From NCBI RefSeq assembly GCF_004345645.1, contig NZ_SLWS01000001.1, positions 248,001-312,000 of the forward strand: DNA of 64,000 nt, read 5' to 3'. The notes under the pieces were generated by a model, which was not told where the DNA came from, did not search any database, and saw only the letters and a program-made list of their open reading frames with translations. This document shows positions 17,097 through 25,505 of the stretch, one piece after another. Origin of the DNA: Actinocrispum wychmicini (GTDB lineage Bacteria > Actinomycetota > Actinomycetes > Mycobacteriales > Pseudonocardiaceae). The stretch's first letter is position 1. Each line of letters begins with the position of its first letter. Position numbers and translations under genes: made by a program.

Positions 17097-18797
17097 GTGC
17101 GAAGCTCTACATCCGTGACGGCGCCACCCCTCGTGCCAGCGACCCACCGCTGGCTCCTCGCCCTGCTCGGCGGGGCCCTGTTCATCGACCTGCTGCTCGC
17201 GACGCAGGACGGTCAGTACGGGCTCGGCGCGCTGCCAGGCGGGGCGCTGATGGTGGCGTGCGCGATATTTGGCGCCCGCAAGCCGACCGAGGGGGCGTTG
17301 GCCGGCGCGCTGGTGATGGTGATGTCGACCGGCTTCATCCGGGTCATGCACATCGCCCCGACGTCGATCGGGATCAACGACCTGCTGCTGTCCGAAATGG
17401 CGTCCGGCGTGGTGCTGGTCGTGCTCGTGGTGTGGCGGTCATCGCCGGCGGTGTCGGCCGGGTGCACGACCATGCTCGTGCTGGCGGCTGTGCTGGCGTT
17501 GTTCGTCCGGACCGGCCAAAGCCACAGCATGACGCAGTTCCGGTCGCTGCAACTCGGCTTGCTGTTGCTGGTCGGGGCCGTGGTCGTGGGGGTGTACCTG
17601 CGGAACACGAACCTGCGGCGGACCGAGACCGAACTGGGTGCCCTGGTCCGCAGGCAGTGGCCGCTGGCCGCGGCGCTGGTGTTGCTGCTTTTCCTGGATG
17701 TCTACATCGGCAACAGCGGCACCCACATCCTGGCGATGGCCGGCGCGGTGCTCGCCTCGGTGTGCGCCTTCTTCGCCCCGCGTGCTCCAGTGAGCCTGAC
17801 GCTCACGGCCACGGCATGTATCGCGCTGTCGCCGCTGCTGGTGTTCTTGGCGCAGGCGATCGGGCCGAACCGAACCGGCGGCGAGGCCATCGTCGTGACC
17901 GAGGTGGCCGCGAGCATGGCGCTGGTCGCGTTCGTCACCCGGTGGGGGGCGCCGTGGCCCGCGGGTCTCAGCACCGCCGCACTGGTCGCGGCGGACTTGA
18001 TCGCCTTGGAACTGCGTTCCGAGTACGCCCGGCAACGGCTGACGGATTTCGGCTTCGTCATCGGCTTCCTGATCCTGGTCTCGGTGGCCACCGGGCTGTA
18101 CTTCCGCGCCCGTGACCGTGAGCGCTCACAGACGATCAGCGTGGCCGTGAGCGGGGCACAGCAGTCCGAGCGGATGGCGTTGGCCCGGGAGCTGCACGAT
18201 GTCGTGGCGCATCACGTGACCGGGATCGTCGTGCAGGCGCAGGCGGCGCGGCTGGTCGCCGAGAAGGACCCCCAGGTGGCCGTCCAGGCGTTGGCGAAGA
18301 TCGAGAGCTCGGGTATTGAGGCGCTGAAGGCCATGCGGTTCCTGGTCGGCAGCATGCGCGGCGCGAAGCCGGCGGGCACGTCCCAGGCCACCGAGCACGC
18401 CACCATGGATCTCGCCGCCGACCTCGGCAACGTCATCCAGCACTTCAGCGGCCCCCCGGTGACGACCGAGCTGAACCTGCCGGAGGTGGTCCCGCACGAG
18501 GTCGGCCGGTCGGTGCTGCGGCTGGTCCAGGAGTCGTTGACGAACGTCGGCAAGCACGCGTTGGGCGCCCGGAACGTCCACGTCACGGTCACCGGATCGG
18601 ACGGCGAACTGGCCGTCCGGGTGCGCGACGACGGCGTGGCGCGGCGTGCCGACCCGGTCGGCGGATCGGGCGGATACGGTCTTGTCGGCATGCGTGAACG
18701 CGTGGAGCTGCTCGGCGGCAGGTTCGTCGCCGGCCCGGTCAGCCCGGTGGGCTGGCGGGTGGAGGCATGGCTCCCCCTGAGGAAAGAGGACACTTGA
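17097..18797 (+). CDS. Sensor histidine kinase (HisKA_3 type, polytopic N-terminus)
   Basis: 566 residues. Roughly ten hydrophobic spans occupy residues 15-330. The dimerisation and phosphoacceptor helix follows, with His-367 in ELHDVVAHHVTG, and a HATPase_c domain with VRDDGVARRADP and GSGGYGLVGMRERV near residue 525. It is the NarL-type partner of the response regulator that begins inside its stop codon. Starts at 17097 (GTG) or 17115 (GTG) are both possible; neither has a clear ribosome binding site. The signal is unknown. Confidence 0.92.
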   Translation: MRSSTSVTAPPLVPATHRWLLALLGGALFIDLLLATQDGQYGLGALPGGALMVACAIFGARKPTEGALAGALVMVMSTGFIRVMHIAPTSIGINDLLLSEMASGVVLVVLVVWRSSPAVSAGCTTMLVLAAVLALFVRTGQSHSMTQFRSLQLGLLLLVGAVVVGVYLRNTNLRRTETELGALVRRQWPLAAALVLLLFLDVYIGNSGTHILAMAGAVLASVCAFFAPRAPVSLTLTATACIALSPLLVFLAQAIGPNRTGGEAIVVTEVAASMALVAFVTRWGAPWPAGLSTAALVAADLIALELRSEYARQRLTDFGFVIGFLILVSVATGLYFRARDRERSQTISVAVSGAQQSERMALARELHDVVAHHVTGIVVQAQAARLVAEKDPQVAVQALAKIESSGIEALKAMRFLVGSMRGAKPAGTSQATEHATMDLAADLGNVIQHFSGPPVTTELNLPEVVPHEVGRSVLRLVQESLTNVGKHALGARNVHVTVTGSDGELAVRVRDDGVARRADPVGGSGGYGLVGMRERVELLGGRFVAGPVSPVGWRVEAWLPLRKEDT

Positions 18798-19444
18798 CGA
18801 TCCGGGTGCTGATCGCCGACGACCAGGAGATGGTCCGGGCCGGGTTCCGGATGATCCTGGAGACCCAGGACGACATCGAGGTGGTCGCCGACGTCCCAGA
18901 CGGAATCGCCGCCGTCACCCAGGCCCGCGAGCTGCGGCCGGACGTCTGCCTGCTGGACATCCGGATGCCCGGCATGGACGGCCTCGAAGTCACCCGGCAA
19001 CTGGCCGGCCCAGGCGTGCCGGATCCGCTCAAAGTGGTCGTGGTGACCACCTTCGACCTGGACGAGTACGTGCACACCGCCCTGGCGAACGGGGCCAGCG
19101 GGTTCCTCCTGAAGGACGCCGGCCCGGCGTTGCTGCTGGAGGCGGTCCGGGCTGCGGTGCGGGGCGACGCGTTGATCTCGCCGCAGATCACGGTCCGGCT
19201 GTTGCAGCACTTCGCGCTCCCGGCGAAATCCGCGGTGTCCACGGACGTGGCGCTCACCGAACGGGAACAGGACGTGGTTCGGGCGGTCGCCAGGGGCCTG
19301 ACGAACACGGAGATCGGCAACGAGCTCTACATGTCCCTGTCGACCGTGAAGACGCACTTGGCGGCGGTGCAGTCGAAGATCGACGCGCGCAACCGGGTCG
19401 AAGTGGCCGCCTGGGCGTGGCGCACCGGCCTGATGGCCAGCTGA
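18794..19444 (+). CDS. NarL/FixJ-type response regulator
   Basis: 216 residues from the TTG at 18794, which overlaps the kinase stop (TTGA) and has GGAAAGAGG just upstream. An ATG at 18767 would add nine residues but has poor spacing. The receiver domain shows IADDQEMVRAGF, the phosphoacceptor Asp in CLLDIRMPGMDG near residue 54, and Thr/Lys switch residues. The LuxR-type helix-turn-helix is at residues ~150-210 (LTEREQDVVRAVARGLTNTEIG). It pairs with the 17097 kinase; targets are unknown. Confidence 0.93.
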   Translation: MTIRVLIADDQEMVRAGFRMILETQDDIEVVADVPDGIAAVTQARELRPDVCLLDIRMPGMDGLEVTRQLAGPGVPDPLKVVVVTTFDLDEYVHTALANGASGFLLKDAGPALLLEAVRAAVRGDALISPQITVRLLQHFALPAKSAVSTDVALTEREQDVVRAVARGLTNTEIGNELYMSLSTVKTHLAAVQSKIDARNRVEVAAWAWRTGLMAS

Positions 19445-19458
19445 ACACCCCGGTGCGC

Positions 19459-20412
19459 TCAGACGAGCGGGACGACCAGCCGGAACCTGATGTCGTTGGA
19501 GTCGTCGTCCTCGGGGTCGAACCATCCCACATGCGCGGGATCACGGTAGGCGGTCGCCAATGTCAGCCATTGGATGAACACTCCTTCGCCGCCGTGGGCG
19601 GCACCGCCGCCGTCACCGCCGCAGGGCACCTCGCGATCCGAGGTCCGCTCGTACTCGTAGGGATCCTGGCCGATGACCAGCCCCCACAGGTTCGGTTGCC
19701 GGTCCAGGCCCGCGGACTGGTCGTCCGGATATCCGTCGTACATGCCGGCATAGTCGTCGCCCCATCGGAACAGGGTGGTGGCACCGGCGCCGCAGGCGTA
19801 CTCCCACTCGTCCGGGGAGGTCGGCCGCATCCCCCGCTCGGCGGCCTCCCTTACCGCCTGGGCGTGGGTCATCCGCCGGACAACCCGCGCGTGACACGGC
19901 TGCCCTCGCTCGTCGACTTCGACCCGCAGGCTGTCGCCCGATCGCCAGGACATGATCGTCCAGCTGGGCACACCGCCTGCCTTGGCCGCCAACGCCTGGA
20001 CCTCCGGATCATCAAGTGGCACAGCGGTCGCACCCATCGCCATCGCCTCTACCGCGACCAACATCGCGGCAAACTCCGTCACCCGGACCGGCGAAGTCAT
20101 GGCGTCGACGAACTCCGCGGCCGCTGCCACGCCGTGCTCGCCGGTGCTGGCGGTGAAGTCGGCAGCCTGTTGTGGTGACGGGACGAACTTGGCGCCGTCA
20201 TAGCCAAGCGACACGCGGTCGGCAGGGACCAGCGAGAACCGCATGCCGTCCCGTTCGAACAGGGCGAGGCGCTGACGTCTGCCCGCGTACTCATGGTCGT
20301 GGACGCCGACCAACTCCAGCCCGTTCTCACGCGTTATCGCCCGTGCGACGCCTATCGCCGACTCGTCGGAAAGTTCCCGCCACCGCGCGGCGGTCAGATC
20401 AGCATGCGACAC
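19459..20412 (-). CDS. FGE/sulfatase-modifying-factor-like protein of unknown role
   Basis: About 317 residues from the GTG at 20412 (an ATG at 20469 would add 19 residues of atypical composition). The C-terminal ~120 residues look like a formylglycine-generating-enzyme or ergothioneine-type lectin fold: RPTSPDEWEYACGAGATT, then FRWGDDYAG, and a closing DIRFRLVVPLV. The N-terminal ~190 residues are unfamiliar. No paired reactive cysteines in the usual FGE positions are apparent, so catalytic FGE activity is doubtful. No sulfatase or ergothioneine gene is nearby. It converges on the response regulator with a 14 bp gap. Confidence 0.75.
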   Translation of the reverse strand: MSHADLTAARWRELSDESAIGVARAITRENGLELVGVHDHEYAGRRQRLALFERDGMRFSLVPADRVSLGYDGAKFVPSPQQAADFTASTGEHGVAAAAEFVDAMTSPVRVTEFAAMLVAVEAMAMGATAVPLDDPEVQALAAKAGGVPSWTIMSWRSGDSLRVEVDERGQPCHARVVRRMTHAQAVREAAERGMRPTSPDEWEYACGAGATTLFRWGDDYAGMYDGYPDDQSAGLDRQPNLWGLVIGQDPYEYERTSDREVPCGGDGGGAAHGGEGVFIQWLTLATAYRDPAHVGWFDPEDDDSNDIRFRLVVPLV

Positions 20413-20484
20413 GCGTGCATCCTGGCGCCCATGACCAGTGCGGGACGGCCGCTGTCCCCTTCCGGCCATGAGATGGCGATTCGG

Positions 20485-20847
20485 TCAGTCCGTGTACTTC
20501 TTCGACCGCAGCAGGACTTCCTGCTTCGGGTCGAGAGCCGCGCCGCCCGGCGGTTCCTGACTGACCACCTGCCAGTTGCGGTCGACGATGATCATCCGGC
20601 CTCGGCCGGTCGCGTCCTCGTCGGTGAAGTTGTAGAAACCCGAGGCCTGCAGTGTGCGCCGGGCGTCTTCGCGGTTCTTGCCGACCACGTCCGGGACCAG
20701 GTTGCCGCTGGGGGCTTTGGTGCCCCGGACGACCGTTTGGCCGAGCACCGGCTCAGGGGCTGCCGCCGGTGCCGCGGCCGGCGTCTCGGTGGGCGTGGCC
20801 GAGCACGCCGCTAACAGCAGAGCCCCGGCCAGCCAAGCTTTTCGCAC
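20485..20847 (-). CDS. Lipoprotein with a single PASTA domain
   Basis: 120 residues. A signal peptide ends in the lipobox LLAAC near residue 15, then a Pro/Ala/Thr linker, then one PASTA-type domain from about residue 50 (VPDVVGKNREDARRTLQASG) to the C-terminus. PASTA domains bind muropeptides or beta-lactams in PBPs and Ser/Thr kinases. A free-standing lipoprotein form would sit on the outer face of the membrane. The GTG at 20847 follows a TACCGT -10 by 6 nt. It lies 13 bp downstream of the L,D-transpeptidase stop on the same strand, fitting a wall role. Confidence 0.85.
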   Translation of the reverse strand: MRKAWLAGALLLAACSATPTETPAAAPAAAPEPVLGQTVVRGTKAPSGNLVPDVVGKNREDARRTLQASGFYNFTDEDATGRGRMIIVDRNWQVVSQEPPGGAALDPKQEVLLRSKKYTD

Positions 20848-20853
20848 ACGTCC

Positions 20854-20859
20854 ACGGTA
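20854..20859 (-). promoter_or_regulatory. -10 element of the PASTA lipoprotein gene, leaderless
   Basis: TACCGT 6 nt before the GTG at 20847. It occupies the short gap behind the L,D-transpeptidase stop, so the lipoprotein could be transcribed on its own. Confidence 0.45.
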
Positions 20860-20860
20860 C

Positions 20861-22066
20861 TCACTTGAGGGCCGAGCCGGCCTGCCAGTTGGGCCAGGAG
20901 ACCGCCCAGTCGCCGTAGGTGTCCCAGACCGGCAGCTGCGGGCCGCCGGAGTTGGTCACCTCGACCACGTCGCCGAGGCCGAAGTGATTGAAGAACCATT
21001 CGGCGTTGGCCGCGTTGAGGTTGATGCAGCCGTGCGAGACGTTCGTGCTTCCTTGTGCGCCAACGCTGTTCGGGTTCTCGTGGACGAACTCGCCGTCGTT
21101 GGACATGCGCTCGGCGAAGTGCTCGACCGACCGGTACGCCTGCGGGCCCGAGCACACGCCGTACGTGCAGGAGTCCATGGTGTAGTCGCGCTGCTTGTCC
21201 GAGATGACGTGGGCGCCGAGGTGGGTCGGGGTGGCGTCCTTGCCCATGCTGATCGGCATGTCCTTGACCATGTTGCCGTTCTGGTAGATCTGCATGTGCG
21301 CGGAGTTGCCGTCGGCCTTGGCCACCCAGGAGTCGTGCACCTTCAGGTTCAGGTCCCGGTCGGTGTCGCCGTACACGCCGCCACCCAGGTCTACGCCGTA
21401 CACACCGGCGTGCACCTTGATGGTCGTCCCCGCCTGCCAGTAGGTCTGCGGACGGTAGTGCACCTCGCGCTTGCTCAGCCAGTACCAGCCGCCGGCCTGC
21501 GCCGGGGTGCTGGTGACCTTCAACGCCTTCTCGGCCGCGACCTTGTCGGCGATGTCCTTGTCGAACTTCACCACGATCGGCTGGCCGACACCGACGTCCG
21601 TGACGCTCGGCGCCGGGATGAACGACGGGAACGCCGTCGCCTTGGGCGCCAACGTCTTCACCGTGGAGTTCTGGTCGGCCTTCTTACCGTCCGTGGTGGC
21701 CGCGGAGGCGACCACGTTGTAGGAGGCGTTGTAGGCCAACGGCTCACTGGAGGTCCAACTGGTCTTGTCGCCGGAGTAGTTGCCTTTGACCTGAGTTCCC
21801 TTGGCGGAGTTGGTAACCGTCACCGACTGCAGTGCGCCGCCGGTGGCCTTCACCACCACCGGGTTGGTCGGCGAGACGTTGTCGCCCGCCGGCGTGATGT
21901 CGATCTTCACCGCCGGGGGCGCGGCCGAACCGCCGCCGGATCCGCCCGCGGTTCCCGACGAGCCGGGTGTGGCCAGTCCGGGCGTGTCGGAGGAGCTGCA
22001 CGCCCCGGTGAACAGGACGCCCACCAGGATTGCGCCCGTTACGAGCAGTTTGTTCGAATTCGACAT
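20861..22066 (-). CDS. L,D-transpeptidase lipoprotein (Ig-like domains + YkuD)
   Basis: 401 residues. The signal peptide ends in a lipobox with Cys near residue 22 (LFTGACSSS). A Gly/Ser linker, two Ig-like domains (residues ~60-260) and a C-terminal YkuD catalytic domain follow. The active site is visible as HVISD near residue 287 and STNVSHGCINLNAANAEWF near residue 345, with the catalytic Cys in SHGCIN. These enzymes make 3-3 cross-links in peptidoglycan, as LdtMt2 does in mycobacteria. The ATG at 22066 has GAGGAACG upstream. Nearby wall-associated lipoproteins share the strand. Confidence 0.95.
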   Translation of the reverse strand: MSNSNKLLVTGAILVGVLFTGACSSSDTPGLATPGSSGTAGGSGGGSAAPPAVKIDITPAGDNVSPTNPVVVKATGGALQSVTVTNSAKGTQVKGNYSGDKTSWTSSEPLAYNASYNVVASAATTDGKKADQNSTVKTLAPKATAFPSFIPAPSVTDVGVGQPIVVKFDKDIADKVAAEKALKVTSTPAQAGGWYWLSKREVHYRPQTYWQAGTTIKVHAGVYGVDLGGGVYGDTDRDLNLKVHDSWVAKADGNSAHMQIYQNGNMVKDMPISMGKDATPTHLGAHVISDKQRDYTMDSCTYGVCSGPQAYRSVEHFAERMSNDGEFVHENPNSVGAQGSTNVSHGCINLNAANAEWFFNHFGLGDVVEVTNSGGPQLPVWDTYGDWAVSWPNWQAGSALK

Positions 22067-22190
22067 CGTTCCTCGCGCATTCTCCGCAGCCTCAGGCACT
22101 CACCTAACACGACGCACCAGGCGTCGAAAAGTTCACCCCGGTAGTCGTGGCTCACAAAGATTCCCGATCTGACCTGGAGCGCGCTCCAGG

Positions 22191-22355
22191 GTGCGGGCCA
22201 GCCGTGGCTCGGTCATCAACGTCTCCTCGGTCGCCGGCCGGCAGGCCAGGCTCGGTTCCGTTGTCTACAACGCTTCGAAGCGGACCGTGGGCGCCTTCAC
22301 CGAATCGTTGCGTCAGTTGGTCACCGCTGTAGTCACGCCCGACCGACCGTCTTGA
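22191..22355 (+). pseudogene. Remnant of a short-chain dehydrogenase/reductase gene
   Basis: In the plus frame ending TGA at 22353-22355, the translation around 22203-22312 reads like the middle of an SDR: GSVINVSSVAGRQARLGS, then VYNASKRTVGAFTESLRQ. It keeps the catalytic Ser and the YxxxK pair. The Rossmann glycine motif and everything N-terminal to it are missing. The frame is closed by TGA at 22170, and after LRQ the similarity fades into the 3' end of the DUF4232 gene. A decayed fragment of roughly 45-50 codons is the simplest reading. No start or ribosome binding site is visible. Confidence 0.6.
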
Positions 22356-22983
22356 CGCTCAGCTGCTGGCCGGGCGGGGTGCCCGCGCATCCGTTGCCCG
22401 GCAACGGAAGGAACATCGACGCGGTGTCGTGCGGCGGGTAGATCCGCAGCCCTCGGGTGGATGTCGGCCGGCAGACCGCCGGGTCGAAGTTGCCGACCTG
22501 TACGAACCCGACCGGAGCCTGTGCCTTGGCGCCGGGGGCGAGGGTGATCGCCGCGCCCTTGACACCCACGCGCACCGCGGCCGGGCCGACCTGGTGGCCG
22601 TCGTCGCCGGTGACGTACGAGACCCCCGGGAAGCCCTGCATGGTGCACGACTTGTCGCTCTTGTTCGTGAACACGACGGACCGGTAGACGGTCCCGGCCG
22701 CGGCGTCACCGCCGCCAACCGACACGGTCAGGTCGGCGGCCTTGCACTCGCCTGACCCACTGACCACCGGCTGGGGCGCGTCGCCCGGACCGGGTTTGTT
22801 AGGTGAGTTAGGCGGCTGCTCGACCGGCGTCTGCGGCACGGCTGAAGACACAGTGCCGCTCACGTTCGGCGGGATGTCGATGCTGGGTACCGGCGGGACG
22901 GCGGCCGGCTGGGCCTGACCGGTGCACGCGGTCAACAGGACCAGGCCGCTCGCCGCGAGAATCCGCTTGAATGGGACGTTCAT
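22333..22983 (-). CDS. DUF4232 domain lipoprotein
   Basis: 216 residues. A signal peptide with lipobox LLTAC at residues 16-20 is followed by a Pro-rich linker (residues ~25-75) and a DUF4232 domain with four Cys (GECKAADL, DKSCTMQGFPG, PAVCRP, NGCAG). The paired Cys suggest disulfides outside the cell. GGAGGCGATACGCC precedes the ATG at 22983. The family is common and secreted in actinobacteria, with no known function. Its last ~20 bases overlap the SDR remnant on the other strand. Confidence 0.9.
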   Translation of the reverse strand: MNVPFKRILAASGLVLLTACTGQAQPAAVPPVPSIDIPPNVSGTVSSAVPQTPVEQPPNSPNKPGPGDAPQPVVSGSGECKAADLTVSVGGGDAAAGTVYRSVVFTNKSDKSCTMQGFPGVSYVTGDDGHQVGPAAVRVGVKGAAITLAPGAKAQAPVGFVQVGNFDPAVCRPTSTRGLRIYPPHDTASMFLPLPGNGCAGTPPGQQLSVKTVGRA

Positions 22984-23136
22984 GGCGTATCGCCTCCAGG
23001 GTCATCTTCTGGATGACACTGTGAGGACGTACCGAAACCTGATCCGGTTGCGTCAGTCTTTCACCAAACGTCGCCCGGCCGGTTCCCCCACTCGGCGGGT
23101 GGTGCGCCCAGTGGTCATGGCGGAGGCTCCGGAACC

Positions 23137-24888
23137 ATGACCGAACTCTCCCGCCGCAGGTTGCTGGCTGTTTCGGGCGGTATCGCCGCCGGGTCCTTGC
23201 TGCCGCCGTCCGTCCACGCCGCGCTCGCGGAACCCGCACGGCCCGGCGGCTTGGACGCGATCAAGCACGTCGTGATCCTGATGCAGGAGAACCGGTCGTT
23301 CGACAACTACTTCGGCACGCTGCGCGGAGTCCGCGGGTTCGGCGACCCGTCGGCGTTGCGTGGCGTGTTCCAGCAGAACGGTGTGTGGCCGTTCTCCGCG
23401 CGCAACGCGGCCGAGGCGGCGCACCGGCCGGACAGCGACATCCAGTACCTCGGTTCGCTCGACCACAGCTGGGAGACCGGCCAGCAGGCGTGGGCGAACG
23501 GGTGGATGAACAGCTGGGTGCCGGCGAAGACGTCGTCCACCATGGCGTACTACGACCGGCAGGACATCCCGTTCCAGTACGAACTGGCGGAGACGTTCAC
23601 GCTCTGCGACGCCTACCACTGCTCGGTCTTCGGTCCCACCAACCCGAACCGGCTGTACCTGTGGACCGGGAACGTCGGCTTCGAGCCAGGTACCACCCGG
23701 CGGGTCGTCGGCAACGACGCGTACGACGAGGACACCCACCCGGGATATGACTGGACCACGTACGCCGAGCGGCTGGAGGCGGCCGGCGTGTCCTGGAAGA
23801 CGTACCAGGAATGGGACAACTACCAGGACAACGGCCTGGAGTTCTTCCAGTCCTTCAAGGCGGTCATGCGCAAGGCCCTGGTCCCGGCCGGCGGCCAGCG
23901 CAGCCTCACCACGTTCTACTCGCAGCTCGCCGAGGCCACGCCGGACGTTCGGCGGCAGATGCTGGCCGACCTGGCCAAAGGCGTTCAGTCGCTGACGCGG
24001 GCCGAGCGGTCCCTGTACGAACGCGGCCTCGCCCGGGTCGAGCCGGGCAAGCTGGCCGCGAGCTTCCGGGCCGACGTCGCCGCCGGCCGGCTGCCGAAGG
24101 TGTCGTACCTGGTCCCGTCGTCGGTGGACTCCGAGCACCCGTCCGCGTCGTCGCCCGCGGCCAGCGCGAAGATCATGTACGACGTGCTCGACGCCATCGC
24201 GTCGCACCCGGACGTATGGGCGAAAACGGTCCTGATCGTCACGTTCGACGAGTTCGACGGGTACTTCGACCACGTCCCGCCGCCCGTGCCGCCGCCGTCG
24301 CGCACCGAGGACCACTTCGACGGCAAGCCGATCGGCCTCGGGTTCCGGGTGCCGACGACGATCGTGTCGCCGTGGTCGGTCGGCGGGTTCGTGTCGTCGG
24401 AGACGTTCGACCACACGTCGGTCATCCAGTTCCTGGAACGCTGGACCGGGGTGCGGGAGCCGAACATCACCGACTGGCGGCGGACCGTGACCGGCGACCT
24501 GACCTCCACCTTCGACTTCCGGCGCGGGACGCCCGGCCCGTCGGTCGACCGCCCCGGCCCGGTGCCCGCGCCGGTCGACCGGTGGCGGGCCCAGCCGCCC
24601 GCGAAGGGTTCGCTGCCGCGCCAGGAGCCGGGGACCCGACCGTCGCGTCCGCTGCCGTACCGGCTGGAGGCGTGGGCGAGGCTCGAAGCGAAGACGCTCG
24701 TCGTCACATTGCGGAACTTCGGCACGAAGAGCGCGCACTTCGCGATCTACCCGTACGGCAAGGAACTGCCCGCGCCGAAGCACCTGGACGTGCGGGGCCT
24801 GCAGATCGTTCGGATTCCCTTGTCCAGCACCAGGTATTCGATCGAGGTGCACGGACCCGCCGGGTTCCGGCGCGTCTTCGTCGGCTAG
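23137..24888 (+). CDS. Secreted phospholipase C-like phosphoesterase (Tat substrate)
   Basis: 583 residues. The N-terminus carries a twin-arginine signal (SRRRLLAVSGG, then a hydrophobic run ending VHAALA near residue 30). The phosphoesterase domain begins VVILMQENRSFDNYFGTLRG near residue 46, with the metal and nucleophile pattern of bacterial non-specific PLC and acid phosphatase AcpA. Further sites are CSVFGPTNPNRLY and a late metal site in FDEFDGYFDHVPPP near residue 370. A C-terminal beta domain (residues ~495-583) resembles a single DUF756 unit, fewer than classical PLCs carry. GGAGG precedes the ATG. Lipid or phosphate scavenging is likely. Confidence 0.92.
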   Translation: MTELSRRRLLAVSGGIAAGSLLPPSVHAALAEPARPGGLDAIKHVVILMQENRSFDNYFGTLRGVRGFGDPSALRGVFQQNGVWPFSARNAAEAAHRPDSDIQYLGSLDHSWETGQQAWANGWMNSWVPAKTSSTMAYYDRQDIPFQYELAETFTLCDAYHCSVFGPTNPNRLYLWTGNVGFEPGTTRRVVGNDAYDEDTHPGYDWTTYAERLEAAGVSWKTYQEWDNYQDNGLEFFQSFKAVMRKALVPAGGQRSLTTFYSQLAEATPDVRRQMLADLAKGVQSLTRAERSLYERGLARVEPGKLAASFRADVAAGRLPKVSYLVPSSVDSEHPSASSPAASAKIMYDVLDAIASHPDVWAKTVLIVTFDEFDGYFDHVPPPVPPPSRTEDHFDGKPIGLGFRVPTTIVSPWSVGGFVSSETFDHTSVIQFLERWTGVREPNITDWRRTVTGDLTSTFDFRRGTPGPSVDRPGPVPAPVDRWRAQPPAKGSLPRQEPGTRPSRPLPYRLEAWARLEAKTLVVTLRNFGTKSAHFAIYPYGKELPAPKHLDVRGLQIVRIPLSSTRYSIEVHGPAGFRRVFVG

Positions 24889-25505
24889 CCGTGCATCAGC
24901 TCGAGGCCGGTCCACTCCAGGCAGTGCCAGGTGTCGCCGTCGGCCTCGAGCAGCACGTGCCCGGTGTTGGGCAGGATGCCGGTGATCGCGATCCGGCCGT
25001 CGACGTTGTCCGCCAGCCACTCGGCCGCCAGCCGGATCACGCCGCCGTGGCTGACCAGCACGACCAGGCCGTCCACGTGCTGTGCGCGGATGGCGTCGAC
25101 CGCGGCCATGTACCGGGCCTTGATCTCGTGGCCGTCCTCGCCGCCGGGCATCCGCGCGGTCAGGTCGTTGGCCGTCCACCGGTCGTAGACCTGCACGAAC
25201 GCCTTCAGCGCGGTCTCCCCAGTACGGCCCTCAAGGTCGCCGACGAAGACCTCCTGCACGCCCTCCATCACCTGCACTTCAAGGTCGTGCGGGGACGCGA
25301 TGTGCGCGGCGGTCTCCTGTGCGCGGATGGCCGTGCTCGCGTACACCGCGACGACGGGCGAGGTGGACAGGCGCGCCGCGACCTTCGCGGCCTGAGCGTG
25401 GCCTTCATCGGTCAGCGGCGCCCCTGGGGGCTTGGAATCCAGTGCGCGGATCACGTTCGCCGAGGTCTGGCCGTGCCGGACCAGTAACAGTTGGAGCGTG
25501 CTCAC
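24885..25505 (-). CDS. Histidine phosphatase superfamily protein (Rv3837c-like)
   Basis: 206 residues. It shows the catalytic LLVRHGQTSAN at residues ~6-16, the second arginine region STAIRAQETAAHI and the late His in VLVSHGGVIRL near residue 155. The GTG at 25505 overlaps the pheA stop (GTGA), so the two are translationally coupled, as Rv3837c and pheA are in M. tuberculosis. Substrate is unknown; a phosphoglycerate-mutase name would overstate the evidence. The 3' end overlaps the phospholipase gene by 4 bp. Confidence 0.93.
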   Translation of the reverse strand: MSTLQLLLVRHGQTSANVIRALDSKPPGAPLTDEGHAQAAKVAARLSTSPVVAVYASTAIRAQETAAHIASPHDLEVQVMEGVQEVFVGDLEGRTGETALKAFVQVYDRWTANDLTARMPGGEDGHEIKARYMAAVDAIRAQHVDGLVVLVSHGGVIRLAAEWLADNVDGRIAITGILPNTGHVLLEADGDTWHCLEWTGLELMHG

